In this document: positions 1 through 7,997 of the stretch, piece after piece
Layout: the number at the start of each line of letters is the position of its first letter
Numbering within the stretch: position 1 is the stretch's first letter
Assembly (NCBI RefSeq): GCF_023156505.1
Contig: NZ_JALNMJ010000005.1
Span: 186,001-250,000, forward strand
From: Roseibium sediminicola
GTDB taxonomy: Bacteria; Pseudomonadota; Alphaproteobacteria; Rhizobiales; Stappiaceae
Reading direction: 5' to 3'
DNA length: 64,000 nt
The notes under the pieces: model-generated
What the model was told of the DNA's origin: nothing
The model's database searches: none
Seen by the model: the letters and a program-made list of their open reading frames with translations, nothing else
Position numbers and translations under genes: made by a program

Positions 1-205
1 CCGGCGACAGGCCATTGTTGACCCGGTATTGAGAGATCATCTGCGCGGCCGTGGCCGCATCGACCTGGCCGTCGACCCTTGCCATGTCCTGGTAGAAAGG
101 CGGCGTCTGAAGGCGGTCGCCCATGCACGCGGCTAGGGAAAGCACGGCGACGCCTGCGGCTGCCATCAGGAAACACCGTTTCACGGTCGGAAATCGAATT
201 GCCAA
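1..205 (-). CDS. CAP/SCP-domain lipoprotein, C-terminus outside the window
   Basis: Only the N-terminal part is present; the gene runs off the left edge. The reading frame gives a lipoprotein signal peptide ending in the lipobox LSLAAC, followed by a short linker and the start of a helix (QMISQYRVNNGLSP) typical of the CAP/SCP (cysteine-rich secretory, PR-1) fold. I placed the start at TTG 205 because GGGGAG lies 6 nt upstream; a GTG at 184 is the alternative. Bacterial CAP lipoproteins are exported and membrane-anchored, and their activity is generally unknown. The family call rests on a short stretch. Confidence 0.6.
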   Translation of the reverse strand, partial: MAIRFPTVKRCFLMAAAGVAVLSLAACMGDRLQTPPFYQDMARVDGQVDAATAAQMISQYRVNNGLSP

Positions 206-322
206 TGGTTGCTCCCCGGCAGCGAAGGACGTGACCGCGCTGATTCGCACGCGGATCTTCCGGTCATGAAACGACAACACAGCGGAATTACGGCAAGGGC
301 TGTCGTCGTCGGCCTTGCAAGG

Positions 323-350
323 AAAAAACCAGCCCGTCGGAACGGGCTGG
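323..350 (-). terminator. Rho-independent terminator of ccrA
   Basis: The inverted repeat CCAGCCCGT/ACGGGCTGG closes on a 3-4 nt loop and, read on the minus strand, is followed by TTTTTTCC. It lies 57 bp past the ccrA stop codon. The rest of the 206-406 gap shows no gene. Confidence 0.8.
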
Positions 351-406
351 CCAGGCTGCATAAGGCTTGTTGGGGCTTAGCCCCGGCCTTTCAGGGAGGT
401 CCGCTG

Positions 407-1702
407 TCAGCGCTTGCAGGCGTCCAGCACGTCTTCATAGGTTCTGAGACCCGTGGTCGGGGCGCAGACGAGCACCGACATGTTTCCGGGCGCGTGTTCG
501 TTCTTCCACATCTTGGTGTGAGCCTTGGGGATCTGGTCCCAGGGGAACACTTCGGACATGTAGGGGTCGATGCGCCGCTCGATCATCAGCTTGTTGGCGG
601 CAGAGGCCTGTTTCAGATGGGCAAAGTGCGAGCCCTGCAGGCGCTTCTGATGCATCCACATGTAGCGGACGTCGAAGGTGCAGTTGAAGCCTGAAGTGCC
701 GGCGCAGATCACGACCATGCCACCCTTCTTGCAGACCAGGGTCGAGACCGGGAAGGTCGCTTCACCTGGGTGCTCGAAGACGATATCGACATTGTTGCCC
801 TTGCCGGTGATATCCCAGATCGCCTTGCCGAACTTGCGGGCCTCGGCAAACCAGTCGGCATATTCGGGCGAGCCGACTTTCGGCAGCTGGCCCCAGCAAT
901 TGAAGTCCTTGCGGTTGATCACACCCTTGGCGCCGAGATCCAGGACAAACTGGCGCTTGTCTTCATCGGAAATGACACCGATGGCATTGGCGCCGGCCGC
1001 CGTGATCAGCTGGATGGCGTAGGAGCCGAGGCCGCCGGAGGCCCCCCAGACGAGGACATTCTGACCGGGTTTGAGTTCATGCGGATGGTGGCCGAACAGC
1101 ATGCGGTAGGCGGTTGCCAGGGTCAGCGTGTAACAGGCGCTTTCTTCCCAGGTCAGGTGCTTGGGCCGCGGCATCAGTTGCTGGGCCTGGACGCGGGTGA
1201 ACTGGGCAAAGGATCCGTCCGGGGTCTCGTAGCCCCAGATCCGCTGGGACGGCGAGAACATCGGGTCGCCGCCATTGCATTCCTCGTCGTCGCCATTGTC
1301 CTGGTTGCAGTGAACCACGACTTCATCGCCGACCTTCCAGCGCTTGACCTTGTCGCCGACCGCCCAGACGATCCCGGAGGCGTCCGAGCCGGCAATGTGG
1401 TAGGCGGCGCCATGGCCGTCAAACGGGCTGATCGGCTGGCCGAGGCCAGCCCAGATACCGTTGTAGTTGACGCCGGCGGCCATCACCAGAACCAGCACCT
1501 CGTTGCTGTCGAGTTCCCAGGTGGGCACGACTTCAAGCTGCATGGCGTCTTCCGGGGCGCCGTGGCGCTCGCGCCGGATCGCCCAGGCATACATGTTTTT
1601 CGGAACATGACCGAGCGGCGGGATCTCGCCGATCTCGTAAAGGTCTTTCACCGGAGCATCCTCGCGCGTTCGGTTGTCATTGGCTTCGGCGGTTGCTGTC
1701 AT
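407..1702 (-). CDS. ccrA: Crotonyl-CoA carboxylase/reductase
   Basis: A 431-residue medium-chain dehydrogenase/reductase-type enzyme that reductively carboxylates crotonyl-CoA with NADPH and CO2 to ethylmalonyl-CoA, the key carbon-fixing step of the ethylmalonyl-CoA pathway for C2 assimilation. The sequence has the GroES-like N-terminal half, the nucleotide-binding segment LVWGASGGLGSYAIQL (about residues 215-230) and the extra N-terminal and internal loops that separate CCR from ordinary quinone reductases. The length matches the family. It is transcribed divergently from ecm, the next mutase of the same pathway, with 277 bp of shared control region containing inverted repeats, and ends in a clear terminator. 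Confidence 0.95.
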   Translation of the reverse strand: MTATAEANDNRTREDAPVKDLYEIGEIPPLGHVPKNMYAWAIRRERHGAPEDAMQLEVVPTWELDSNEVLVLVMAAGVNYNGIWAGLGQPISPFDGHGAAYHIAGSDASGIVWAVGDKVKRWKVGDEVVVHCNQDNGDDEECNGGDPMFSPSQRIWGYETPDGSFAQFTRVQAQQLMPRPKHLTWEESACYTLTLATAYRMLFGHHPHELKPGQNVLVWGASGGLGSYAIQLITAAGANAIGVISDEDKRQFVLDLGAKGVINRKDFNCWGQLPKVGSPEYADWFAEARKFGKAIWDITGKGNNVDIVFEHPGEATFPVSTLVCKKGGMVVICAGTSGFNCTFDVRYMWMHQKRLQGSHFAHLKQASAANKLMIERRIDPYMSEVFPWDQIPKAHTKMWKNEHAPGNMSVLVCAPTTGLRTYEDVLDACKR

Positions 1703-1735
1703 TCTCCCCTCCCAGGGCTATGGCCTCAGAATTTC

Positions 1736-1750
1736 GCATTTGCACAATGC
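1736..1750. promoter_or_regulatory. Inverted repeat GCATT-N5-AATGC upstream of ccrA
   Basis: A perfect 5-bp inverted repeat with a 5-nt spacer, 34 bp upstream of the ccrA start codon in the ccrA/ecm divergent region. The position suits an operator near the ccrA promoter. No binding protein can be named from the sequence. Confidence 0.3.
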
Positions 1751-1772
1751 TTAGCCGGGCCGAAACCCGGTT

Positions 1773-1791
1773 TTGCGCAACTATTGTTCAA
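1773..1791. promoter_or_regulatory. Tandem TTGCGCAA / TTGTTCAA elements in the ccrA-ecm intergenic region
   Basis: TTGCGCAA and TTGTTCAA sit 3 nt apart near the middle of the ccrA/ecm intergenic region. Further TTGC-containing stretches follow at about 1818-1860. RamB/PccR-type regulators of acyl-CoA assimilation genes in alphaproteobacteria recognise paired TTTGCAAA-like boxes a few bases apart, and this arrangement resembles them loosely. The regulator assignment is inference. Confidence 0.3.
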
Positions 1792-1979
1792 AAAAGCCGC
1801 GCGTATCTATACGACTATTGCTTAACTTGCGTTTTGATGCCAAGCATATTTTGCATTGCGGGAGAAACTTTCGCTAACATGCATATTGCGGGCGCCGCCG
1901 ACTGTTGGGGAGAACAGGCTGACGCGGTGCCGCCGAATGACAAAAAACTGGCAGTCAAAGGCCTTAGGAGGACTATGGT

Positions 1980-3977
1980 ATGAGTGGACCGGGTGAGAGC
2001 CGACCGGAAAGGGACCGTCCGTGGATATTCCGGACCTATGCGGGCCATTCGACGGCAGCTGAATCGAACCGGCTTTACCGTGGCAATCTTGCCAAGGGCC
2101 AGACGGGCCTGTCGGTCGCCTTCGACCTGCCGACCCAGACGGGGTATGACCCGGACGATCTGCTGGCGCGTGGTGAGGTCGGCAAGGTTGGCGTGCCCGT
2201 GGCCCATCTCGGCGACATGCGTACCCTTTTCCAGGACATTCCGCTGGAGCGCATGAACACCTCCATGACCATCAACGCCACCGCGCCGTGGCTGCTGTCG
2301 CTGTATATCGCGGCCGCGGACGAGCAGGGCGCGGACCGGTCATTGCTCTCCGGCACGACCCAGAACGACATCATCAAGGAATATCTGTCCCGGGGGACTT
2401 ATGTGTTCCCGCCGGCGCCGTCGCTGAAACTGACCACCGACGTGATCGCCTGGACCTATTCCAACATGCCGAAATGGAACCCGATGAATGTCTGCTCCTA
2501 CCATCTGCAGGAGGCAGGCGCGACGCCGGTGCAGGAACTGTCCTTCGCCCTGGCGACGGCGGTGGCCATTCTGGACAGCATGAAGGCAAGCGGCGCCATT
2601 CCGGCAGAGGATTTCCCGAAGGCGGTCGGCCGGATTTCGTTTTTCGTCAATGCGGGCATGCGCTTCATCACAGAGATGTGCAAGATGCGCGCCTTCACAG
2701 AACTCTGGGACGAGATCTGCCGCGAACGCTATGGCGTCGAGGACGAGCGCTATCGCCGGTTCCGCTATGGCGTCCAGGTGAATTCGCTCGGTCTGACCGA
2801 GCCGCAGCCGGAAAACAATGTCTACCGCATCCTGATCGAAATGCTCGCCGTGGTGCTGTCGAAAAACGCGCGCGCCCGCGCGGTCCAGCTGCCGGCCTGG
2901 AACGAGGCTCTGGGTCTACCGCGGCCTTTCGACCAGCAATGGTCGCTGCGCATGCAGCAGATCGTCGCCTATGAGACCGATCTCTTGGAATACGCCGACA
3001 TTTTCGACGGTTCGGAAGAAATCACCCGAAAGGTAGAGGATCTCAAGGCTCAGGCCCGCGAGGAGCTGGCCCGGATCGACGCCATGGGCGGTGCGGTGGC
3101 TGCGGTCGACTCAAGTTATATGAAGCGGCAGCTGGTGGAAGCCAATTCGGCGCGCCTGGCCGCCATCGAGGCCGGCGAGCAGGTGGTGGTTGGCGTCAAC
3201 AAGTGGACCGAAAGCGAGCCGTCGCCGCTCGCGGGTGGCGATGACGGCGCCATTCTGACGGTGCCAGAGCATGTGGAAGACGAGGCGATCGAAAAGATCA
3301 AGGCCTGGCGGGACGCGCGGGACGCCGCTGCGGTCGACGCCGCCCTGACGGACCTGAAGGCCGCAGCCCAGGAAGGCCGCAACATCATGGAACCGTCCAT
3401 AGCCGCGGCCAAGGCCGGGGTGACAACCGGCGAATGGGGGCAGGTCCTGCGCGAGGTGTTCGGGGAGTATCGTGCCCCGACGGGCGTCGGTCAGGCGGTG
3501 CGGGACGACGCCGGCGAACTTGCTGCCGTGCGCGGTGATGTCGAAGCGGTTTCGAAGAGGCTCGGGCGCCGGCTGAAATTCCTGGTCGGCAAACCCGGCC
3601 TGGACGGCCATTCCAACGGCGCGGAGCAGATTGCCGTGCGTGCCCGCGATTGCGGCATGGAAGTCGTCTATGAGGGCATTCGCCTGACCCCGGCCCAGAT
3701 CGTCAATGCGGCGGTCGAGGAGGATGTGCACGTGATCGGCCTGTCGATCCTGTCAGGATCGCATCTGGCGCTTGTCCGCGATGTCATGGATCGTCTCAGG
3801 GCGACCGGTGCGGACGATATTCCGGTCGTCGTCGGCGGCATCATCCCCGAAGAAGACGCCACCCGGCTGAAGGCCATGGGGGTTGCGGCGGTCTATACAC
3901 CGAAGGACTTCCAGCTTACGGACATCATGGCGGACGTTGTCCGCATCGTCGGTACCGTGGCGGAAAAAGCCGCTTGA
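1980..3977 (+). CDS. ecm: (2R)-ethylmalonyl-CoA mutase, B12-dependent
   Basis: A single-chain 665-residue coenzyme-B12-dependent acyl-CoA mutase. It isomerises ethylmalonyl-CoA to methylsuccinyl-CoA in the ethylmalonyl-CoA pathway. The N-terminal TIM-barrel domain occupies roughly residues 15-520. The C-terminal cobalamin domain carries the DxHxxG base-off motif (D542, H544, G547 in LDGHSNG) and the downstream GGIIP loop. At 665 residues it is shorter than typical methylmalonyl-CoA mutase large subunits. The position opposite ccrA supports Ecm over MCM. AGGAGG precedes the ATG. No cobalamin riboswitch fold is apparent in the short leader. Confidence 0.93.
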   Translation: MSGPGESRPERDRPWIFRTYAGHSTAAESNRLYRGNLAKGQTGLSVAFDLPTQTGYDPDDLLARGEVGKVGVPVAHLGDMRTLFQDIPLERMNTSMTINATAPWLLSLYIAAADEQGADRSLLSGTTQNDIIKEYLSRGTYVFPPAPSLKLTTDVIAWTYSNMPKWNPMNVCSYHLQEAGATPVQELSFALATAVAILDSMKASGAIPAEDFPKAVGRISFFVNAGMRFITEMCKMRAFTELWDEICRERYGVEDERYRRFRYGVQVNSLGLTEPQPENNVYRILIEMLAVVLSKNARARAVQLPAWNEALGLPRPFDQQWSLRMQQIVAYETDLLEYADIFDGSEEITRKVEDLKAQAREELARIDAMGGAVAAVDSSYMKRQLVEANSARLAAIEAGEQVVVGVNKWTESEPSPLAGGDDGAILTVPEHVEDEAIEKIKAWRDARDAAAVDAALTDLKAAAQEGRNIMEPSIAAAKAGVTTGEWGQVLREVFGEYRAPTGVGQAVRDDAGELAAVRGDVEAVSKRLGRRLKFLVGKPGLDGHSNGAEQIAVRARDCGMEVVYEGIRLTPAQIVNAAVEEDVHVIGLSILSGSHLALVRDVMDRLRATGADDIPVVVGGIIPEEDATRLKAMGVAAVYTPKDFQLTDIMADVVRIVGTVAEKAA

Positions 3978-3987
3978 CGCAGAGGAG

Positions 3988-4020
3988 TGAGTTGTCTTGC
4001 TGCAACTCATCCCATTTTTC
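3988..4020 (+). terminator. Probable terminator of ecm
   Basis: TGAGTTG and CAACTCA form a 7-bp stem with an 8-nt loop, 10 bp past the ecm stop, followed by TCCCATTTTTC. The short gap before the T-run makes it a moderate call. Confidence 0.5.
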
Positions 4021-4173
4021 CATGGCGTAAGTATTGCAATTTTTAAGTGTGCAAAGATGTTGTTTTGGTTCGCATGTATGGTGTATTTGTTCCTCTAGTC
4101 TTTATTTCAGTGATTGTTCAGATTTTTTATGTAAGCCTTGTCCTTATGCCCCAAACGAGGCGCAGGGTTTTGC

Positions 4174-5922
4174 ATGGCAGACAAGTCTCTAAAGAATTGG
4201 CGCTATTTCCATCGTGTTGTGCGCGACACGATGAGCCTCAGGCGGCAAATCGCCTGCCTCGCCGCCGGCCTGTGCATTCTGGCGGTTGCCGCGGCCGCTT
4301 TTGGTGCTTCCCTTATTGCGCGCAACGAAGCGCTTGAGGAAGCACGCCGGGACCTGACGCTGATTGCCGGCACGATGGCGCAGCGGCTTGACCAGACCAT
4401 GTTTGACCGTTTCCGGGAAGTTCGCAACGTTGCCGATCTGGATTTCCTGCGGCCGGTTTGGACGCGCGACCCGGCCGTGATCCGCAAGACCCTGGAACGA
4501 TTGCAGAGCAGTCTGGATCATTATGCCTGGATCGGTTTCGCATCGGTCGACGGTACCGTCGTTGCGGCGACGAAAGGCATGCTCGAAGGGGCCTCCGTTG
4601 CGCAGCGGCCCTGGTTCATCAACGGCCTGGAACGGCCGACGGCCGAAGACGTTCACCTGGCCAAGATGCTGGATCATCTGCTGCGCACCAGCCCGGATGA
4701 AGACCCGTTCCGGTTCGTTGATGTGGCCATGCCTGTCTACGACGAGACGGGCAAGCTTGCCGGCGTTCTCGGGGCGCATATGAGCTGGTCCTGGGCGGAA
4801 GAGACCCGCCGCGAAGTGCTGCACAACAACCTGTCGATGGAGGACCTGGAAGTTCTGGTGCTCTCGCAGGAAGACACCGTGCTGGTCGGACAGCAAGTCG
4901 AAGACGGCAAGGATGGCGAGGTATTTGACACGGATCTTGCAGACCAGATGACCGCGGTCGTGGAAACCTCCGGGCTTGCCGACTACGAAGGGCTTGGCTG
5001 GAAGGTCGCCGCCCGCCAACCGCTCAGCGTGGTCTATGAAAGAGCAAATGACCTGGTCATGAACATCGTGCTGATAGGCCTGGCTGTCGCTCTGCTTGGA
5101 GCCGGGTTCGCGTGGATCGCGTCCAGAACGATTTCCCGTCCGTTGCTCGACTTGGTGACGGTCATGGACCGAATCGGTCGGGACGAGGATGCCGTGACCG
5201 TGCCGCGCCAGCACGGATCTCGTGAAGTCTCGCAACTGTCGGCGTCCATCCGCTCGCTGCTGCGCCGTCTCGGCAGTGTCGAGGAAGCGGAGAAAACCGC
5301 ACAGTCCAAACTGGAAGTCCTGCGCGACGAATATTCCAGGCAGATCCGTTCGAGCGAGGAGCGTAACCGGCAGCTGGGTGCCGATATTCGCAATCTCAGG
5401 ACTCTCGCGGATATGGATCCCTTGTCGGGTTTGCTGAACCGGCGGGCATTCAAGCCGTTTGCCGAGGACAGTTTTGCCATGTTCGTTCGCCACGGGCGGC
5501 CTTTCAGCATCCTCATGATCGACGCCGACAACTTCAAGACCGTCAATGACCGATATGGCCACCGAGCCGGAGACGAGGTCATCCGGGCGATCGGTGAGAT
5601 TATTTCCGAAGAGATCCGCACCACCGACAAGGCGGCGCGTTTCGGTGGTGAGGAATTCATTCTCCTGCTGAAGGAGAACGACGCCAACGGTGCCTGGACC
5701 CTGGCCGAACGCATCCGGCTGAAGATCGCGTCAAATGTGGTGACTTCCGAGGCGCATCGGATCTCTGTGACCGTCAGCATCGGCCTGGCACAGGCAGGGG
5801 CGTCGGATCGGGATGTCGAGGACATCATTGCCCGAGCGGACAAGGCGCTTTACGCCGCCAAATCCTCGGGCCGCAACCGGGTCTGCATTGACGGGCCAAT
5901 GCTCCGTTCCCAATCGGCCTGA
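4174..5922 (+). CDS. Membrane diguanylate cyclase with extracytoplasmic Cache-type sensor
   Basis: An inner-membrane signalling protein of about 582 residues that makes c-di-GMP. A first membrane helix lies near residues 26-48, then a periplasmic sensor region of about 240 residues with Cache-like character, a second helix near 293-318, a HAMP segment and a short coiled coil. The GGDEF domain starts near residue 414. The active-site motif is GGEEF (about 491-495), and the allosteric I-site RTTD stands five residues before it, so both catalysis and product inhibition look intact. The ATG at 4174 is preferred to the upstream TTG at 4138 because the extra residues do not look natural. The gene stands alone between ecm and a small unknown gene. 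Confidence 0.88.
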   Translation: MADKSLKNWRYFHRVVRDTMSLRRQIACLAAGLCILAVAAAAFGASLIARNEALEEARRDLTLIAGTMAQRLDQTMFDRFREVRNVADLDFLRPVWTRDPAVIRKTLERLQSSLDHYAWIGFASVDGTVVAATKGMLEGASVAQRPWFINGLERPTAEDVHLAKMLDHLLRTSPDEDPFRFVDVAMPVYDETGKLAGVLGAHMSWSWAEETRREVLHNNLSMEDLEVLVLSQEDTVLVGQQVEDGKDGEVFDTDLADQMTAVVETSGLADYEGLGWKVAARQPLSVVYERANDLVMNIVLIGLAVALLGAGFAWIASRTISRPLLDLVTVMDRIGRDEDAVTVPRQHGSREVSQLSASIRSLLRRLGSVEEAEKTAQSKLEVLRDEYSRQIRSSEERNRQLGADIRNLRTLADMDPLSGLLNRRAFKPFAEDSFAMFVRHGRPFSILMIDADNFKTVNDRYGHRAGDEVIRAIGEIISEEIRTTDKAARFGGEEFILLLKENDANGAWTLAERIRLKIASNVVTSEAHRISVTVSIGLAQAGASDRDVEDIIARADKALYAAKSSGRNRVCIDGPMLRSQSA

Positions 5923-6040
5923 TGCATTGTCTGTTGGAAAACAGACGATTACCCTTGCGTAAAGCTTTGTTAACGCTTTGTTGAGAGATTCGGAGAGTTC
6001 CGCCAGAAGGCGGATCTCTCTGACAGGCCAGGAGGCCGGA

Positions 6041-6418
6041 ATGGCGACGATTGAAAGGCCGGCATCGGCCCAGGTCGTGGCGCATGCGACAGAGTATCCC
6101 GCGGATCGGGACGGTGACGGCACCGGTTACGACCGCAGAAAAAAGCGTGACACCGCAGAGCGCCATGAAACCAACCCCGGACTGTCGACGGACAATCCGG
6201 CTGTGCTTATTGATGCGCATCATATTGAAAACCATACCTTGGATGGGGTCGCAGCCTATCGCGCAGCGGCATTGCAAGCACTTGAACCGGGCATCGATCA
6301 CGGACCGGTCCATCCGCTGCCGGGGCCGATTGACCGGCTTCCGCCGGACAATATCCGTCATGCCTATGAAGACCATGATGATGTCGAGCCGCCACATGAG
6401 GTCAATGTGGCGACTTGA
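6041..6418 (+). CDS. Small acidic hypothetical protein
   Basis: A 125-residue product I do not recognise. It is rich in Asp, His, Pro and Glu, with no signal peptide or membrane helix, and contains a run of charged residues (DRRKKRD). The ATG at 6041 has AGGAGG 6 nt upstream, the best reason to believe it. An opposite-strand frame across the same interval has poor residue composition. TTAA-N7-TTGA at 5970-5984, about 57 bp upstream, is one base from the CtrA consensus TTAA-N7-TTAA. Function unknown; a histidine/aspartate-rich surface protein is conceivable but unproven. Confidence 0.55.
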   Translation: MATIERPASAQVVAHATEYPADRDGDGTGYDRRKKRDTAERHETNPGLSTDNPAVLIDAHHIENHTLDGVAAYRAAALQALEPGIDHGPVHPLPGPIDRLPPDNIRHAYEDHDDVEPPHEVNVAT

Positions 6419-6499
6419 GACTGTGCCCAGGCCTTAGCCAAAGGCTTTAAACGCGTCGATTTTCATTGCAGTGCCCCAGCGTCCTTGGTACGACCCGCC

Positions 6500-6525
6500 G
6501 CGAATACGTAATCATACGTATTCGC
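6500..6525. promoter_or_regulatory. 26-bp operator-like inverted repeat upstream of the SbtA-type gene
   Basis: GCGAATACGT and ACGTATTCGC form perfect 10-bp arms around 6 nt, 52 bp upstream of the chosen permease start. Within it the hexamer TACGTA occurs twice (6505-6510 and 6515-6520), and the same hexamer is the core of a palindrome before the carbonic anhydrase gene. No T-run follows, so it is an operator candidate and not a terminator. Confidence 0.6.
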
Positions 6526-6576
6526 TTGCATTTCGTGACGCGCCGACCGGGGTCGGTAAACAGGAGTTACTGGGCA

Positions 6577-7572
6577 TTGGCACAAACGATCTTGGCATTG
6601 GCGGCGCAGAATTTGCTTTCGCCAATCATCCTCTTTTTTGCTCTTGGTCTCCTGGCGGCGTTGGTTCGTTCGGACTTGTCCGTGCCGGAGGCCGCGGCCA
6701 AGGCGCTGTCAATCTATCTGCTGTTTGCGATCGGGTTCAAGGGCGGCGTCAGCGTGAGCGATCACGGGATTGATGCAAATCTTCTCCTATCCATGCTGGC
6801 CGGTCTCGTTCTGTCTTTTGCCATTCCCTTCGCGGCCTTCGGCCTGTTGCGGGCGATGACCTCGCTCAGCGTAACCGATGCAGCGGCGGTCGCGGGGCAT
6901 TACGGCTCGATTTCCATCGTGACCTTCGTAGCGGCAACCTCTGTACTCCAAAGTCAGGGCATTGCCAGCGAAGGCTACATGGTTGCCGTGGCGGCGGTCA
7001 TGGAAGCGCCTGCGATCCTGTCGGCGCTGTGGCTGGTGGCCCGTTTCGCCAAGCCGGTCGACGGATCTGACCGGGGCCGGAACACAAAAGGGCTTTGGCG
7101 TGAAATCATTCTCAACGGTTCGATCGTTCTGCTTGTCGGATCGTTTGTAATCGGCTTTTTAACCGGGCCGAAGGGACTCGCCGACATAGAGAGCTTCATC
7201 GTTTCGCCTTTCAAGGGAGTGCTCTGCCTCTTTCTGCTCGATATGGGCCTCGTGGCTGGACGTGGCCTGCGCGCGAGCGCACATCAGTTGCGCCCCGGCC
7301 TGATCGGGTTTGGCGTGCTCATGCCGGTGCTTGGATCGCTTGCAGGTCTCGGCGCAGCGTTGCTGATCGGTCTTTCCGCCGGCGGTACGGTGCTGTTGAT
7401 GACGCTCAGCGCCTCAGCTTCCTATATTGCCGTGCCGGCAGCGATGCGCGTGGCCTTACCGGAGGCCAATCCGTCGATTTATCTGACCATGTCCCTGGGG
7501 ATCACCTTTCCCTTCAACCTGACACTTGGTATTCCCCTTTATCTCAGCATCGCCCAGGCCATCGGAGGATAA
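6577..7572 (+). CDS. SbtA-family sodium-dependent bicarbonate permease
   Basis: A polytopic membrane protein of about 331 residues with ten or so predicted helices. It matches the SbtA/DUF897 permease pattern, including the paired helical bundles and the central loop segment AVAGHYGSISIVTF. Family members take up bicarbonate with sodium and are best known from cyanobacteria. TTG 6577 is chosen as start because AGGAG lies 10 nt upstream; a TTG at 6466 would add 37 residues without membrane character and would put the 26-bp operator inside the gene. The stop is 4 bp before the PII-like gene, so the two are almost certainly co-transcribed and may act as transporter and allosteric lid, as SbtA and SbtB do. 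Confidence 0.85.
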   Translation: MAQTILALAAQNLLSPIILFFALGLLAALVRSDLSVPEAAAKALSIYLLFAIGFKGGVSVSDHGIDANLLLSMLAGLVLSFAIPFAAFGLLRAMTSLSVTDAAAVAGHYGSISIVTFVAATSVLQSQGIASEGYMVAVAAVMEAPAILSALWLVARFAKPVDGSDRGRNTKGLWREIILNGSIVLLVGSFVIGFLTGPKGLADIESFIVSPFKGVLCLFLLDMGLVAGRGLRASAHQLRPGLIGFGVLMPVLGSLAGLGAALLIGLSAGGTVLLMTLSASASYIAVPAAMRVALPEANPSIYLTMSLGITFPFNLTLGIPLYLSIAQAIGG

Positions 7573-7576
7573 GCGC

Positions 7577-7888
7577 ATGGAGATGAAAGACGCCAAGAGG
7601 GTCGAAATCACCATCGAAGCGCCCCTGGAGACGCGGTTGACGGATGCTCTCGATGAGGCCGGAGTGACCGGCTACACCATCCTGCCTGTAATGGGGGGCA
7701 GCGGACGGTCAGGGCGCTGGAGCCGGGAGGGGCAGGTGTCCCGTGCGGGGGGCATGGTGCAGATCATCTGCATCATCCGGCCGGACCGGCTCGATACGCT
7801 CCTGGATGCGGCATTCGGCGTCGTGGAACGTCATATTGGCGTTGTGTCGGTGTCCGATTGTTCCGTTCTCAGGGCCGAGCGGTTCTGA
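7577..7888 (+). CDS. PII-like signalling protein, SbtB type
   Basis: A 103-residue protein with the ferredoxin-like PII fold: a first strand near VEITIEAP, a glycine/arginine-rich T-loop (GGSGRSGRW, about residues 38-46) and a final ICIIRPD strand. It lacks the classical GlnB uridylylation tyrosine. The 4-bp spacing after the SbtA-type permease is the diagnostic context: SbtB proteins bind adenylyl nucleotides and the transporter to tune bicarbonate uptake. The cysteine-pair C-terminal extension of cyanobacterial SbtB is absent. ATG 7577 follows GGAGG that overlaps the end of the permease gene. Confidence 0.78.
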   Translation: MEMKDAKRVEITIEAPLETRLTDALDEAGVTGYTILPVMGGSGRSGRWSREGQVSRAGGMVQIICIIRPDRLDTLLDAAFGVVERHIGVVSVSDCSVLRAERF

Positions 7889-7899
7889 TTTCTACGGTA

Positions 7900-7911
7900 A
7901 TATACGTATAT
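7900..7911. promoter_or_regulatory. Palindrome ATATACGTATAT before the carbonic anhydrase gene
   Basis: A perfect 12-bp palindrome lies between the PII-like gene and the carbonic anhydrase, 86 bp upstream of the enzyme's start. It repeats the TACGTA core found twice upstream of the permease, suggesting one regulator for both transcripts. Confidence 0.45.
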
Positions 7912-7997
7912 CATCTGATTTTTTCCCTTTGGGGAACTGGTAAAAAGGCCTCTTGATGGTCCGTACGTGTTGGCGGACGCAGTCAGGAGATCTGCAA

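Noticed and set aside
1703..1979. Cobalamin riboswitch upstream of the B12-dependent mutase
   Set aside because: The ecm leader is short and I see no B12-box-like conserved core.
5929..5946. 6-bp hairpin after the diguanylate cyclase as terminator
   Set aside because: No run of T follows and the stem is short.
5825..6397. Long minus-strand frame opposite the small gene at 6041
   Set aside because: Residue composition is atypical (Cys/Met/Arg-rich, ending in a shadow of the cyclase), and the plus frame has AGGAGG before its ATG.
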